This document shows, in pieces, positions 37,521-47,148 of a DNA stretch of 64,000 nt. Numbering within the stretch: the first letter of the stretch is position 1; the number at the start of each line of letters is the position of its first letter. The translations under genes were made by a program, and so were the position numbers. A model generated the notes under the pieces. That model worked only from the letters and a program-made list of their open reading frames with translations, ran no database searches and was not told where the DNA came from. Source of the stretch: CAWBVG01 sp963792175 (lineage in GTDB: Bacteria; Acidobacteriota; Vicinamibacteria; Vicinamibacterales; CAVVIG01); contig CAWBVG010000039.1 in assembly GCA_963792175.1 (NCBI GenBank), positions 186,001-250,000 on the forward strand. The letters run 5' to 3'.

Positions 37521-39459
37521 ATGACGCCGCCGACGTCGCCGGTTGGCAGGAAGGTTCGGATGCCTCCCATGAGGATGAGCGTTATACACCGAAGGATGGC
37601 AATCCTGTACAGCTGCGCGGTGCTTGCGGTCGTGCTGCCAGGCGGCGGGCGAGCGGAACAACAGACCGCCCGGGCGGGCGACGGCGACTGGCCGATGTAC
37701 CGCCACGATTACTCAGGTTCCGGTCACTCGCCGTTGACGCAGATTGACACCAGGAATGTGACCGCACTGGCTCGAGCCTGGACCTACGGCTTGCAAGGCG
37801 ATTCGCCGCCGCCACCCACAGGACGCGGCGGGCTGAATTCCGAGGCCACGCCGATTGTCGTCGGCGCGGTGATGTATCTGCCCGCGGCGGGCCGCATCGT
37901 GGCTCTGCAGTCTGACACTGGGAAGGAACTGTGGCGTTACGTTGTCACTGGCAGCGTGCCCTCCCGACGTGGTGTGGCCTATTGGGCCGGCGATGCCTCG
38001 AACCCGCCACGCATCGTCTTCATGGCGGGACGGCGTCTGATCAGCTGAGCGCGAAGTCGGGCGAGCCGGTCGCGGCGTTCGGGAACGGCGGCGAGGTGGA
38101 CGTCGGTCGTGCCCTACAACTCCGTGCCGCTCGTCTACAAGAACGTCGTTGTCGTCGGAGCGAACTCGCCGCCCGGGTCGATTGGCGGCATCGGCAATCC
38201 GCGAGCGTTCGATGTGCGGACCGGCGCCAAGCTCTGGGAATTCAACGCCGTTCCACAACCCGGCGAGGTCGGTCACGACACGTGGGAGGGCGACAGCTGG
38301 AAGGGTCGTCTGGGTGTCAACGCCTGGCCGTTCTACTTCACCGTCGACGAACGCCGCGACCTTCTGTATGTGCCGCTCGCGTCGCCGGTTCCCGACGCCT
38401 ATGGTGGCGACCGCAAGGGCGCGAACCTGTTTGGCAATTCCGTCGTCGCGCTGGAGATCGCGACGGGCAAGTACAAGTGGCATTTCCAGACGATTCACCA
38501 CGATCTCTGGGACCACGATCCGCCCGCGCCTCCGGGACTCTTCGACATCGTTCGGAACGGTCGGACCGTCCCAGCTCTCGCGCTGACGACGAAGTCCGGC
38601 TACATGTACATCCTGAACCGGGAAACGGGGCAGCCGATCTTCGGTGTCGAAGAACGCCCGGTTGAGAAGAGCGCGGTGCCGGGCGAGCAGACATTCGCCA
38701 CGCAGCCGTTCCCGGTGAAGCCACCTCCGATCGCGCGGACGGCGTACACGGCCGGAGGATCTCGTCAGCGCGTCGGACACGACTCCCGAGCACGCGGCCG
38801 CCTGCAAGGAACTCGTCGACACCAATGCCATCTACAACGCGGGACCATTCACGCCGTGGGCGTATCGCGCTCGAGGCGCCGCGCCGAGAACCGCGCTCAA
38901 TTTTCCTGGTGGGCTCGGCGGCGCGAACTGGGGCGGAACGGCCTTCGATCCGCGGACCAAGTACGTGTTCATCGCCACCCAGGACAATGGCGCACTCGGT
39001 TGGATGGAGCAGAGCCGGGACGGATCGACGGTGACGCTCGACAAGGCTGCACCGGAGCGTCCTGCCGGCCGCGGCAACTTCGATGTGCGGATCAACGGCC
39101 TTCCGTGGCCGTGTCAGAAACCGCCGTGGGGCCGCCTGATCGCGGTGAACACCGTGACTGGCGATTTCGCATGGCAGGTGCCGCTCGGCATCACCGAGGG
39201 TCTTCCCGACAGCAAACAGCGCACGGGGCGGCCAGCGCTGGCCGGCGCCATCGTCACCGCCGGCGGAGTGCTCTTCATCGCTTCGACGGACGACAATCGT
39301 TTTCGAGCGCTCGAAGCCGCGAGCGGAAAGGAACTCTGGGTGACGAAGCTCGATCGGCGCGGGAACGCCGACCCGCTGACGTATCGAGGCAGTGACGGCA
39401 AACAGTATGTCGCTATCGTCGCGATCGATACGTTGGTGGTGTACACGCTGCGCAGCTAG
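37521..39459 (+). CDS. PQQ-dependent dehydrogenase-like beta-propeller protein, frameshifted
   Basis: The reconstructed protein has about 645 residues. The N terminus holds a signal-like segment (MAILYSCAVLAVVLPGGGRA) preceded by several possible starts, so the start is uncertain. Propeller repeats typical of membrane quinoprotein dehydrogenases follow: DWPMYRHDYSGSGHSPL, AAGRIVALQSDTGKELWRY, FDVRTGAKLWEFNA, ALEIATGKYKWHFQTIHHDLWDHD, YMYILNRETGQPI, LIAVNTVTGDFAWQVPLG and RALEAASGKELW. Such proteins oxidise alcohols or sugars in the periplasm using PQQ. Three frame changes occur, near 38042 (apparently a missing base), 38105 and 38762 (extra bases). No cytochrome c domain or partner is adjacent. 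Confidence 0.8.
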
Positions 39460-39484
39460 CGCTAGAGCCGCTGCGAACTTCCGG

Positions 39485-40468
39485 TTAGCGACGGGCCTCG
39501 CGTGCCTTGACGCCGCGCACGGCGCCCTGGATCATGCGGTTCACGGCCGCGATCGCGAGCCCGCCTTCATCCGGCGACGGGATGGTCGCGAAGCCGATCG
39601 CCGACGCCTTCGGATAGCGGCTGAAGATCTGCTCGAAGAGCGCCGCCAGCTGCTCGCTCGACGGCCCGTTCGGCACCTTGTTCTGATGCGCCATGACCTC
39701 GCGCGGATCGAGCACGTCCATGTCGATGTGCACGTAGATCTTGTCGGTGATCCGATTCAGCCGATCGAGCTGCGCGAAGACCGCGGGCGTCGCGTGGCGC
39801 AAGTCGTCGACGCTGAGCTGCTCGATGCGCGAGTTGTCCAGCAGCTGCTGCTCGAGCGGATCGGTCAGCCGCACGCCGCCCATGACCACGTGCGTGTCGG
39901 AGAGCGGCGGATCCAGATGCGCGTCGAGCCGCATGCCCTGCAGCGCCCGGCCGGTCGCGACCGCGACCGGCATGCCGCCGAGCGATCCGCTGCGCGTCGT
40001 CTCCGGGGTGTTGAAGTCCGGATGGGCGTCGAGCCAGAGCATGCCGACACGGATCGGCTCCCGCGTCGGCCCCGAGTGCTGCAGCCCGGCGACCATGCCC
40101 GGGCATCGACGGGCAGGTCGCGTAGAGTCCGACGGTGAAGTAGCCGTCGCGTTCGTTCTTCGAGACAAGGTCGGCGAAGTGGCCCAGCGCCATGCCGAGC
40201 CGCTTCCACCCGCCGTACTCGGTGTTCTCGTCCGGCGGTGAGCGCAGCTTCGTCGACGCGAACGACGGCGCCGAGCGCCGCCGAGATGCTGCTGAATCCC
40301 GCCCTGCGCCATGGTCTTCGGTCCCGGCGACGTGCCGTTGGGCGAGAACGGCTGCTGCGCCAGCGCGACACGCAGCTTTCCGTCGGCGCCCGAATAGCGC
40401 TGCGCCCGCGCTGGCGCACAGAGAAGGCACGCGACGGCCACCGACGTCGCGATCGCTCTGGCGATCAT
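39485..40468 (-). CDS. Exported arginase/ureohydrolase-fold protein, frameshifted
   Basis: The reconstructed protein has about 326 residues. A signal peptide (MIARAIATSVAVACLLCAPA) is unusual for this cytoplasmic family. The metal motifs DAHPDFNTPET and HIDMDVLDP are present. The first family motif (GGDHS) is replaced at the expected place by GLYATCPSMPG, so one Mn ligand is missing or substituted by Cys. MGGVRLTDPLEQQLLD matches a secreted-type arginase subgroup that I have seen with an NC in this position. Function could be a guanidino hydrolase or something else. Three one-base insertions lie near 40300, 40250 and 40110. The ATG overlaps the stop of the small exported protein upstream. Confidence 0.8.
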   Translation of the reverse strand: MIARAIATSVAVACLLCAPARAQRYSGADGKLRVALAQQPFSPNGTSPGPKTMAQGGIQQHLGGARRRRSRRRSCAHRRTRTPSTAGGSGSAWRWATSPTLSRRTNATATSPSDSTRPARRCPGMVAGLQHSGPTREPIRVGMLWLDAHPDFNTPETTRSGSLGGMPVAVATGRALQGMRLDAHLDPPLSDTHVVMGGVRLTDPLEQQLLDNSRIEQLSVDDLRHATPAVFAQLDRLNRITDKIYVHIDMDVLDPREVMAHQNKVPNGPSSEQLAALFEQIFSRYPKASAIGFATIPSPDEGGLAIAAVNRMIQGAVRGVKAREARR

Positions 40469-40880
40469 TTCTTCGACACCGTAAACGAGCCGCCCACCAA
40501 CTCGGCCCCGCCGCCTTTTGGCCGCAGCGACCAGGTGCCTGCGGCCTTTGCCGCTTCGAACGTGGCAGCCAGCGCCACTTCAGCACTGCGGGTCGAGAGG
40601 GAAGTCGTAGGTGGCGGTCATCTTGTTGGCGGTGAACGACACGCTTTTCAATCCGCCGTGTAATTGCCCTGTTCGGTGGTGACCGCAACTTTTCCTGCGG
40701 TCCCGCCGTCCTTGGCCTTTTCGAGCGTCAGCTCGAAGTTGCCGGAGCCGGAACCATCCCAGGTGCCGGTCCATTGACCAGCGTAGTCGGCGCCGCTCTG
40801 CTGCCGGTCCTCGCGGCCGTGCCGGCAAGAGCGGCGCAGAAGAAGGCGGCGAGTACCCACACGAAGGATCTGACGTGCAT
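40465..40880 (-). CDS. Small exported beta-rich protein coupled to the arginase-like gene, frameshifted
   Basis: The reconstructed protein has about 138 residues. The signal peptide MHVRSFVWVLAAFFCAALAG is followed by GQWTGTWDGSGSGNFELTLEK, GKVAVTTEQGNYT, FTANKMTATYDFPLDP and GTWSLRPKGGGAEL. This pattern of short strands resembles small lipocalin-like or extracellular-binding domains. Three frame changes are needed (near 40830, 40665 and 40600), two of them looking like missing bases. The stop overlaps the ATG of the arginase-like gene. No named family is assigned. Confidence 0.6.
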
Positions 40881-40989
40881 TCTTCCTCCCTACTCAGATC
40901 AGTCTGACAGTCGCTGACAGTGTAAGCGGTGCGGACAGGTCGTGTCTTGCTCCTTTCGTGGCGTGGAAAAACGGCGCTCCGCGGCTGCC

Positions 40990-41414
40990 TTACGATGCGG
41001 CGGTGGCGCGACCGCTCGCGCCGACTGCCGCGGACTGCCGTCGCGATCGTCGCCGGCTTGGTGCCGAAGTCGACCAGACCAGATACACCTGACCCTGCGC
41101 GCCTTCCGGCGTCGGCAGGATCATGAGGTTGGTGTTCCAGTGGCGGACGTGCGCGCCGATCCCGGCTGGAAGGTATTCGGCGAACTTCACGATCGCGTCG
41201 TGACCGACGTTGTTGTTGAACACGCCGTCGGGCGTGAACGTCGACGCATAGCCTTCGGCGTCACCGGCGTCGGAGCGTCCAGTTGTACTTGGCGTACAGC
41301 TGCTGGATGTCGACGAGATCCTGAGCCGTCAGCGCGCCGGCGGCTTCTGCGCGTAGACGAGGGTCGCGCCGGCGGCGACGATAATCGCGAACAGGGCGAA
41401 TGTTTTCTCAACAT
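40990..41414 (-). pseudogene. SnoaL/DUF4440-like protein, frameshifted and possibly truncated
   Basis: From ATG 41414 the frames together give a signal-like helix (FALLFAIIVAAGATLVYAQ pattern, read across a shift). LTAQDLVDIQQLYAKYNW, then DAGDAEGYASTFTPDGVF, follows. This is the hallmark of the NTF2/SnoaL fold, and VGHDAIVKFAEYLPA and HVRHWNTNLMI come after it. After VYLVW the homology fades and the frame ends without the usual last strand. At least three indels are needed. It may be a real remnant or an error-damaged small gene. Confidence 0.55.
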
Positions 41415-41439
41415 CGTCAGTCCTTTCGTCAGCTGTGGC

Positions 41440-43258
41440 TCACAGCTGCGCACGCAGTTTTGCCTTCTGAATCACGGCGTCCATCTCGGCACGATAGCTG
41501 TCGAACGTGTCGTCCACGACATTCAGCGTCGGGATCGTCGTCTCGGTGAGCGAGAGCGTTTGTGGATTCCAGCGCCCGAATCCTGCTTCGTGCACGCCCG
41601 TGCTTCCGCGCCCTGGCGCCGGGTGGCTCAAATGCTGAAAGAACCGGCCGTGCCGCTGGACCAGATCCGCGACCAGCGTCTGCCCGAACGAGTGGTACAT
41701 CGGTATGAACTCGAGCAACGCGTCGTAGTGCATCTCGCCGACCGCGGCCACGCGTGGAAACCGCCGGCGGAGCTCGGCCACCAGACGCCGTGTCCCGTCG
41801 TGCATGTCGGCCTTCGGGTTGTTTACCCAGCCGCCGACGATGTCGAGGAAGTAGGCGTCGACGCCGAACCGCTGGATGACGTCGGCGATGCGATCGGTCA
41901 TCCAGGTCCGCCACGAATCGACCCCGAGGTTCATGTAGGACAGCCAGCCGTCCTGATGGCGATCGTTGTCCCAGTCGACCCAGTTCGAGATCGAAGCGGT
42001 CGCCGTCGATCTTCGACGTCGCCGCATCCGCCACGCGTGCGAACGCCGGCTGCTGCCGGTTCGCGGAGTTGGCGCCGAACATCGGCATCATCCGGAAGCC
42101 GAGCGCCTGCCCTTCTTTGATGAGTGCACGGAAGCCGGCTTCGCCTCCCATCCGGCCGGACGGAGCGTAGAGCGGATAGTCCCAGTAATAGCGTCCGTCC
42201 CATGACGCCAGGAACACCAGCACGCGTTCCGCCGGAATCCGCGTCGCCATCCACTTCAGAATCGCGAGCATCCGCGCGTAGTCGTTGAAGACGTAGCCGG
42301 TGTAGTGCATGCCGTGGAGCGTGACGACCAGCGCCGTGCGGCGCATCCAGTCCGGCACGTCGCCGCGGGCGTCCCAACGGGGAAGGCGGAAGACCCGCTC
42401 GATGTGCGCGAAGTGCGGCGCCGCCGCCTCCGCAATCGTCGTCGCTCGCGCAATCCGCCAGGCCGGCACTTTGAACGATCGCGCCTGGTTCCAGCCTTCG
42501 GCTTCGACCAGCGCTTCGACGCGATAACCGCCTTCGCCCGGCTGGAAGTAGAACCGCTTGGTGCGCACGCGATCGTCGAGCGACGACAGCGCGACGATGG
42601 GCCCTTCCGGCGCCTGGACGAGCACGAGCGGCGTGGTCAGGCCGCCATTGCCCTGAGGACCGATGAGATCGCCGCCCGAGAACGGATAGCCGAGCAGCAC
42701 CTCGTCGTCGCGCGGATCGAAAAACGGCGCCCCGGCGGCCGACAGCCGTCCGCGCGGCACGCCGCGCAGGATCATCGCCACGGCTTTGATGGGCCGCTCC
42801 ATCTCGACGTCGGCTTCGCATTCGACGGCGTCGCCTCGTCGTGTCAGACGCGCGGTCACGCGCCCCGACGCGCGCTGCTGTCCACCGGCCCAGGTGAGCT
42901 CGCCACAACGGATCTCGAGGCCGTTGTCAGACGCGCGCACCGCCAGATGATCCGCCGCGAGGCTGTAGGTGTTTTCCTGCGTGAAGACCCGGAAGCTGAA
43001 CTCGAACCCTTCGAAGGCGACCGACGGCTCGGGGCAATCGAAGCTGAACTTCATGAAGCCGCGGCCGCGAGGCGGGATGTAGACGCCGCTCGTCGACGTC
43101 CGCGGCAGAATCGCGCCAGTCGATGCCGGCTGCGAAGCGGCGGGGCCGGCGATCATCGCACCGGCGCCTGCGGCGCCGACTTCCTTCAGCCAGGTGCGCC
43201 TGTCGCGCCGGCGGGTCGGCGGGTCTGGCGCGGTGTCGGGCGGCTCGAGATCCGACAT
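41440..43258 (-). CDS. Exported glycoside-hydrolase-like TIM-barrel protein, one frameshift
   Basis: The reconstructed protein has about 605 residues. The N terminus carries a twin-arginine region (RRRDRRTWLKEVGAAGAGA) and an Ala-rich leader. An N-terminal beta-sandwich (about residues 60-290) precedes a barrel that starts near VVTLHGMHYTGYVFNDYARM. In the barrel, DAYFLDIVGGWVNNP and RVAAVGEMHYDALLEF stand where glycosidases of the GH-D/GH36-like clans keep a nucleophilic Asp and an acid Glu. This resembles putative glycosidases of the DUF6259 kind, but I do not assign a GH family. One insertion near 41985 splits it. It starts two bases downstream of the ABC permease stop, so the two are probably cotranscribed. 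Confidence 0.65.
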
Positions 43259-43260
43259 CG

Positions 43261-45813
43261 CTATTCGTAATGCAGCGCTACGAGCGGATCCACTCGCGCC
43301 GCGCGGCGCGCCGGCAGGTACGCGGCAAGGCTCGACACCATCAGCATCACCAGCGTGGCCGCGACGAGCGACAAGGCGTCGGTGGCGGCGAGCCCGAAGA
43401 GCAGAGCGGTGACCAATCGGCCCGCGGCGAGCGCCGCCGCCAGGCCAACGACGATGCCGAGCAGCACCAGCGTCATCGATTCACTCATCACGAGACGCAG
43501 CACGTGGCGGCTCTCCGCCCCCAGCGCCATCCGGATGCCGATTTCGTTCGTGCGACGCGCGACGCTGTACAACATCAGCCCGAAGAGACCGATCGAGGCG
43601 ATCAGCATGGCGAGCCCGCCGAACATCGCGTAGGCCTGGGCGAACACCCGCTCCTGTTGAAGGTTCTTGTCGATCTGCTCGGCCTGCGTCGACACATCCA
43701 TCAGCGGCAGGCCCGTATCGACCTGCCGGACGGCTTCACGAATGGCGCCGACGGTCTGGGCGGGATCGCCCGCCGTCCGGACCTGGAACACCGTGGCGGG
43801 ACGGCTCTGGAGCGAGGGGACGAACATCGTGGCCGGCACATCCTGCCGCACGCCCTCGTACTTCGTGTCCCGAAGCACGCCGACGATCTCCAGATCGCTG
43901 CTTTGCTCGACGCTGGTTCCGAATCGGAGGCCGATCGGATTCTCGTTGGCGAAGTACTTCCGCGCCGCCGTCTCGTTGATGATCACGACCTTCGGCGCCG
44001 TCTGGTTGTCGCGGTCGGTGAAACTGCGCCCGGCGACGAGCGGGATCTCCATCGTCTTGAAGTAGTCCGGGGAGACCTGCAGGATGTAGATGTCGTCGCT
44101 CTGTCGCGGCGCGTACGTCCGGCCCGGGCGAAAGATGCCGGTCGAGCTCACGTTGTTCGCGAGCAGCGGCACGCTCGACACGCCGACCGCGCGGACGCCG
44201 GCGACGCCCTTGAGACGCGTCGCGATCTCCTCGATGACGGCGTTGGACTTCTTGTCGTCGTAGCGATTCAGCGCCGGGTTGACGCGGAAGACGACGAGGT
44301 TCTGCGTGTTGAAGCCGACGTCCACGTGCCGGAGGTTGTTCAGCGTCCGCAGGAACAGGCCGGCGGCGATCAGCAGGACGAGCGAGACGGCAACCTGCAG
44401 GACGAGCAGCCCGCGTGTGAGCAGGCTGCGCGAGCCCGCGATCGAGCGGCTGGTTTCCTTCAGCGCGGCGCTGACGTTCAACGACGTCGCGCGGAGGGCT
44501 GGCGCGATGCCGAATACGATGCCGGTGACCACCGTGACGGCCAGAACGAACGACAGCACCCGCCAGTCGATCGAGGTGGCCTGACCTGCCGCTCCCGGCA
44601 ACAGCTGACCGCTCCAGTTCGCGATCAGGATGCCCAGCGCACCGCCGAGCGACGCGAGCAGCAGGCTCTCGGTCAGCAGCTGGCGGACCAATCGACCGCG
44701 CGTCGCGCCGAGCGACAGCCTGACGGAGATCTCCTTCTGGCGCGTCGCCGCACGCGAGAGCAGCAGGTTGGCGACGTTCGCGCAGACGATCAGGAGCACG
44801 AGCACCACGACGCCGCTGAGAATTGTGACTGCCCGCTCGTCCGACACGTTGACGTCGTAGACGCCGCGCGCCCCGGAATCGACGCGCAGGTTCGGGATTT
44901 CCGTGCGGTTCTGATAGCGCGACGTCGATCGGGTCTCCGGCGGCAGCGACGCCAGCATCGAATCGAAGCCCGCGCGCGCCGTCGTCCGGAACACCGTCGC
45001 CAGATTCGCCTCCACCTGCGCCGCGGTGACGCCGGGCTTGAGACGACCCATGATCTGCAGCCACCACGTCGTCGGCGCGGCAAGACGAGGTACCGGCGGA
45101 GGCCCGGGTCTCGGCGGCGGCGGGCCAGACTGCTGCGCCAGCTGCGAGTCGAGCGCCAGCGGCACGGCGATTTCCGGACCCTCCCGGAAGACTTGCTGCA
45201 CGCCGACGAGCTCCGGCGAGATGACACCGACGATGGTGATCGGCGTGTTGTTGAAGCGCACGACCTTGCCGATGACCTGCGGGTCGCTGCCAAACCGCTT
45301 CCGCCAGTAGCGTTCGCTGATCACGGCCACCGGTGGCGCGTCAGGCCGATCGTCGTCGGGCACGATCGTGCGGCCCGGCGAGGCCCTCAGGCCGAGCATC
45401 TGGTAGTAGTTGCCGGTCGAGATGAACGCGGTGGCGATCTCCGCATGGCCATCGACCACGAGGTTCGCGCGGCCGTACGGCGCGCACGCGAACAGGTCCT
45501 CCATCGTGCGGTTGTCCGCGAGCAGCTGCCGGTACATCGCGTACGAGAATGTCGAGCGGCCAGGCGCACCGCCGGGCAGGCGGGTCGACCCATAGTCGCT
45601 CGAGCTCGTGGACATGTCGTTGCGGCCGATGAATCGCAGCCGCACGAGCGTGTCGGGATCTTTGACCGGCAGCTTTCGAAGATAGAGGCCGTTGATCGCG
45701 CTGAAGAGCGCCGTGTTGGCGCCAATGCCGAGCGCCAGCGACACGACGACGACAGCGGTCCAGCCCTTGGCGCGCAGCAGAGTACGGATGCCGTGACGAA
45801 GGTCCTTGAGCAT
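43261..45813 (-). CDS. Orphan MacB/FtsX-type ABC transporter permease (ADOP-like)
   Basis: This intact 850-residue permease starts MLKDLRHGIRTLLRAKGWTA and goes directly into the first helix, then a large MacB-type periplasmic core. Two FtsX permease domains follow. The first is near residues 300-420 (ILSGVVVLVLLIVCANVANL, EISVRLSLGATRGRLVRQLL). The second is near residues 720-840 (IASIGLFGLMLYSVARRTNE, IGIRMALGAESRHV), and the protein ends RVDPLVALHYE. No ATPase gene is adjacent, as is typical for the many orphan permeases of Acidobacteria. It probably exports or mechanotransmits with a shared MacB-type ATPase. It lies between an M24 peptidase (two-base gap) and the glycosidase-like gene. 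Confidence 0.93.
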   Translation of the reverse strand: MLKDLRHGIRTLLRAKGWTAVVVVSLALGIGANTALFSAINGLYLRKLPVKDPDTLVRLRFIGRNDMSTSSSDYGSTRLPGGAPGRSTFSYAMYRQLLADNRTMEDLFACAPYGRANLVVDGHAEIATAFISTGNYYQMLGLRASPGRTIVPDDDRPDAPPVAVISERYWRKRFGSDPQVIGKVVRFNNTPITIVGVISPELVGVQQVFREGPEIAVPLALDSQLAQQSGPPPPRPGPPPVPRLAAPTTWWLQIMGRLKPGVTAAQVEANLATVFRTTARAGFDSMLASLPPETRSTSRYQNRTEIPNLRVDSGARGVYDVNVSDERAVTILSGVVVLVLLIVCANVANLLLSRAATRQKEISVRLSLGATRGRLVRQLLTESLLLASLGGALGILIANWSGQLLPGAAGQATSIDWRVLSFVLAVTVVTGIVFGIAPALRATSLNVSAALKETSRSIAGSRSLLTRGLLVLQVAVSLVLLIAAGLFLRTLNNLRHVDVGFNTQNLVVFRVNPALNRYDDKKSNAVIEEIATRLKGVAGVRAVGVSSVPLLANNVSSTGIFRPGRTYAPRQSDDIYILQVSPDYFKTMEIPLVAGRSFTDRDNQTAPKVVIINETAARKYFANENPIGLRFGTSVEQSSDLEIVGVLRDTKYEGVRQDVPATMFVPSLQSRPATVFQVRTAGDPAQTVGAIREAVRQVDTGLPLMDVSTQAEQIDKNLQQERVFAQAYAMFGGLAMLIASIGLFGLMLYSVARRTNEIGIRMALGAESRHVLRLVMSESMTLVLLGIVVGLAAALAAGRLVTALLFGLAATDALSLVAATLVMLMVSSLAAYLPARRAARVDPLVALHYE

Positions 45814-45815
45814 AT

Positions 45816-47138
45816 CTAGGCGAATGGACGGTCGATGGCCGGACTTGGTTGGGTGAAAAACTTCGCTCCGTTCTCAGTGATGTACAGGCAGTCCTCCAGT
45901 CGAAGGCCGAACTCCCCGTAAATCGCGATCATCGGCTCGTCGCTGAAACACATGCCCGGCTGGAGCGGCGTCTTGTTGCCGCGAACGAAATTCGTCCATT
46001 CATGGCCATCGAGGCCAATCCCATGTCCGGTGCGATGGGGAAGTCCAGGGACTTTGTAGTCCGGCCCGAAGCCGGCGTCGGTGATCACCTTGCGCGCCGC
46101 CGCGTCGACCGCTTCGCAGGCCACGCCGGGCTTCGCGGCGTTGAACGCGGCCATTTGCGCGCGCTTTTCGAGGTTCCACACATCGATCTGGCGTTTCGTC
46201 GGCTTGCCGAACACGACCGTGCGCGTGATGTCCGACTGATAACCATCGACCACGCAGCCGTCGTCGATTTGGACGACGTCGCCTTCCTTGAGCTTTTGCG
46301 GCGTGATGCTGCCGTGCGGGAACGCCGTGTACTCGCCGAAGCTGACGGCGATCGTCGGACTTTGCGCGCCGAGGGCGCGGTACGCCGCCAGGATGTTGTT
46401 CCGCAGATCGCCCTGCGTCATTCCCTCGCGAAGCGTGGCGAGCCCCGCCTTGTAGGCGGCGAGCGTCATGTCGTTGGCGCGCTGCATCAAGGCGATCTCG
46501 GCCGGCGACTTGATCATGCGGCAACCCGCCGTGATCGGATCGGCGCTGACGTAGTCGAGCGCCGGCGCCTCCTTGCGCACGCCGTTGAACACGAAGAAGC
46601 GGACGCGCTCTTCGAACCCGATTCGACCGGTCGCGACGCCGCGGTCCTTCAGAATCTGAGCGACGAGGCGATATGGACTGTCGTCCTCCTGCCACGTCCG
46701 AACGTCCTTGCCACCGATCTCGATCAGCTCCCGCGCCCGCGCTTCCTCAAATGTCGGGCACACCCAGGCCGGCTCGCCTTTCGCGGGAATCACCGCGACA
46801 AAGGGACGTTCGCTGAGGCCCCAGCGCACGCCCATGAAATAGAAGAGGCTCGATCCGCCCTCGAGGACGATGGCGCCGATGCCATTCTCGGCCATCAACC
46901 GACGCGCCTTCTCGAGACGTCCCATTCGCTCGGCATTCGTGATCGGCACGATGCCGTCGGTCATCGGCCGAAGCGCGCGGATCGACGCCGGCACGTTCGC
47001 CGTCTGCTCCGGTTCACCGCCGCCCCCAGGACGGTCGGTGGCGCCCTGGGCTCGAGCGATGCGAGCCGGGAGCGCCGCCTCCGCTACACCCGCGGCGGCA
47101 CACCACTGCAGAAACGTTCGACGATGCGTGTTCATCAC
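45816..47138 (-). CDS. Secreted M24-family metallopeptidase, paralogue of the gene at 2538-3842
   Basis: This intact 440-residue protein begins MNTHRRTFLQWCAAAGVAEA, a twin-arginine leader. The five metal ligands are seen in VVQIDDGCVVDGYQSDITRT, LPHRTGHGIGLDGHEW, CFSDEPMIAIYGE and FGLRLEDCLYI. Blocks shared with the 2538-3842 protein include PHGSITPQ, ITAGCRMIKS and GVRWGLSERPF (GIRWGNSERLF in the paralogue), so the two arose by duplication. It lies between a secreted amidohydrolase (ten-base gap) and the orphan permease, which suggests peptide catabolism. Substrate preference for Xaa-Pro is known for the family but not shown here. Confidence 0.92.
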   Translation of the reverse strand: MMNTHRRTFLQWCAAAGVAEAALPARIARAQGATDRPGGGGEPEQTANVPASIRALRPMTDGIVPITNAERMGRLEKARRLMAENGIGAIVLEGGSSLFYFMGVRWGLSERPFVAVIPAKGEPAWVCPTFEEARARELIEIGGKDVRTWQEDDSPYRLVAQILKDRGVATGRIGFEERVRFFVFNGVRKEAPALDYVSADPITAGCRMIKSPAEIALMQRANDMTLAAYKAGLATLREGMTQGDLRNNILAAYRALGAQSPTIAVSFGEYTAFPHGSITPQKLKEGDVVQIDDGCVVDGYQSDITRTVVFGKPTKRQIDVWNLEKRAQMAAFNAAKPGVACEAVDAAARKVITDAGFGPDYKVPGLPHRTGHGIGLDGHEWTNFVRGNKTPLQPGMCFSDEPMIAIYGEFGLRLEDCLYITENGAKFFTQPSPAIDRPFA

Positions 47139-47148
47139 AGGCCTTGGC

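Noticed and set aside
43123..45819. An open frame of about 900 codons on the plus strand, antisense to the ABC permease
   Set aside because: It is Arg/His/Asp-rich with no domain, lies exactly opposite a well-conserved permease and is a by-product of high-GC codon usage.
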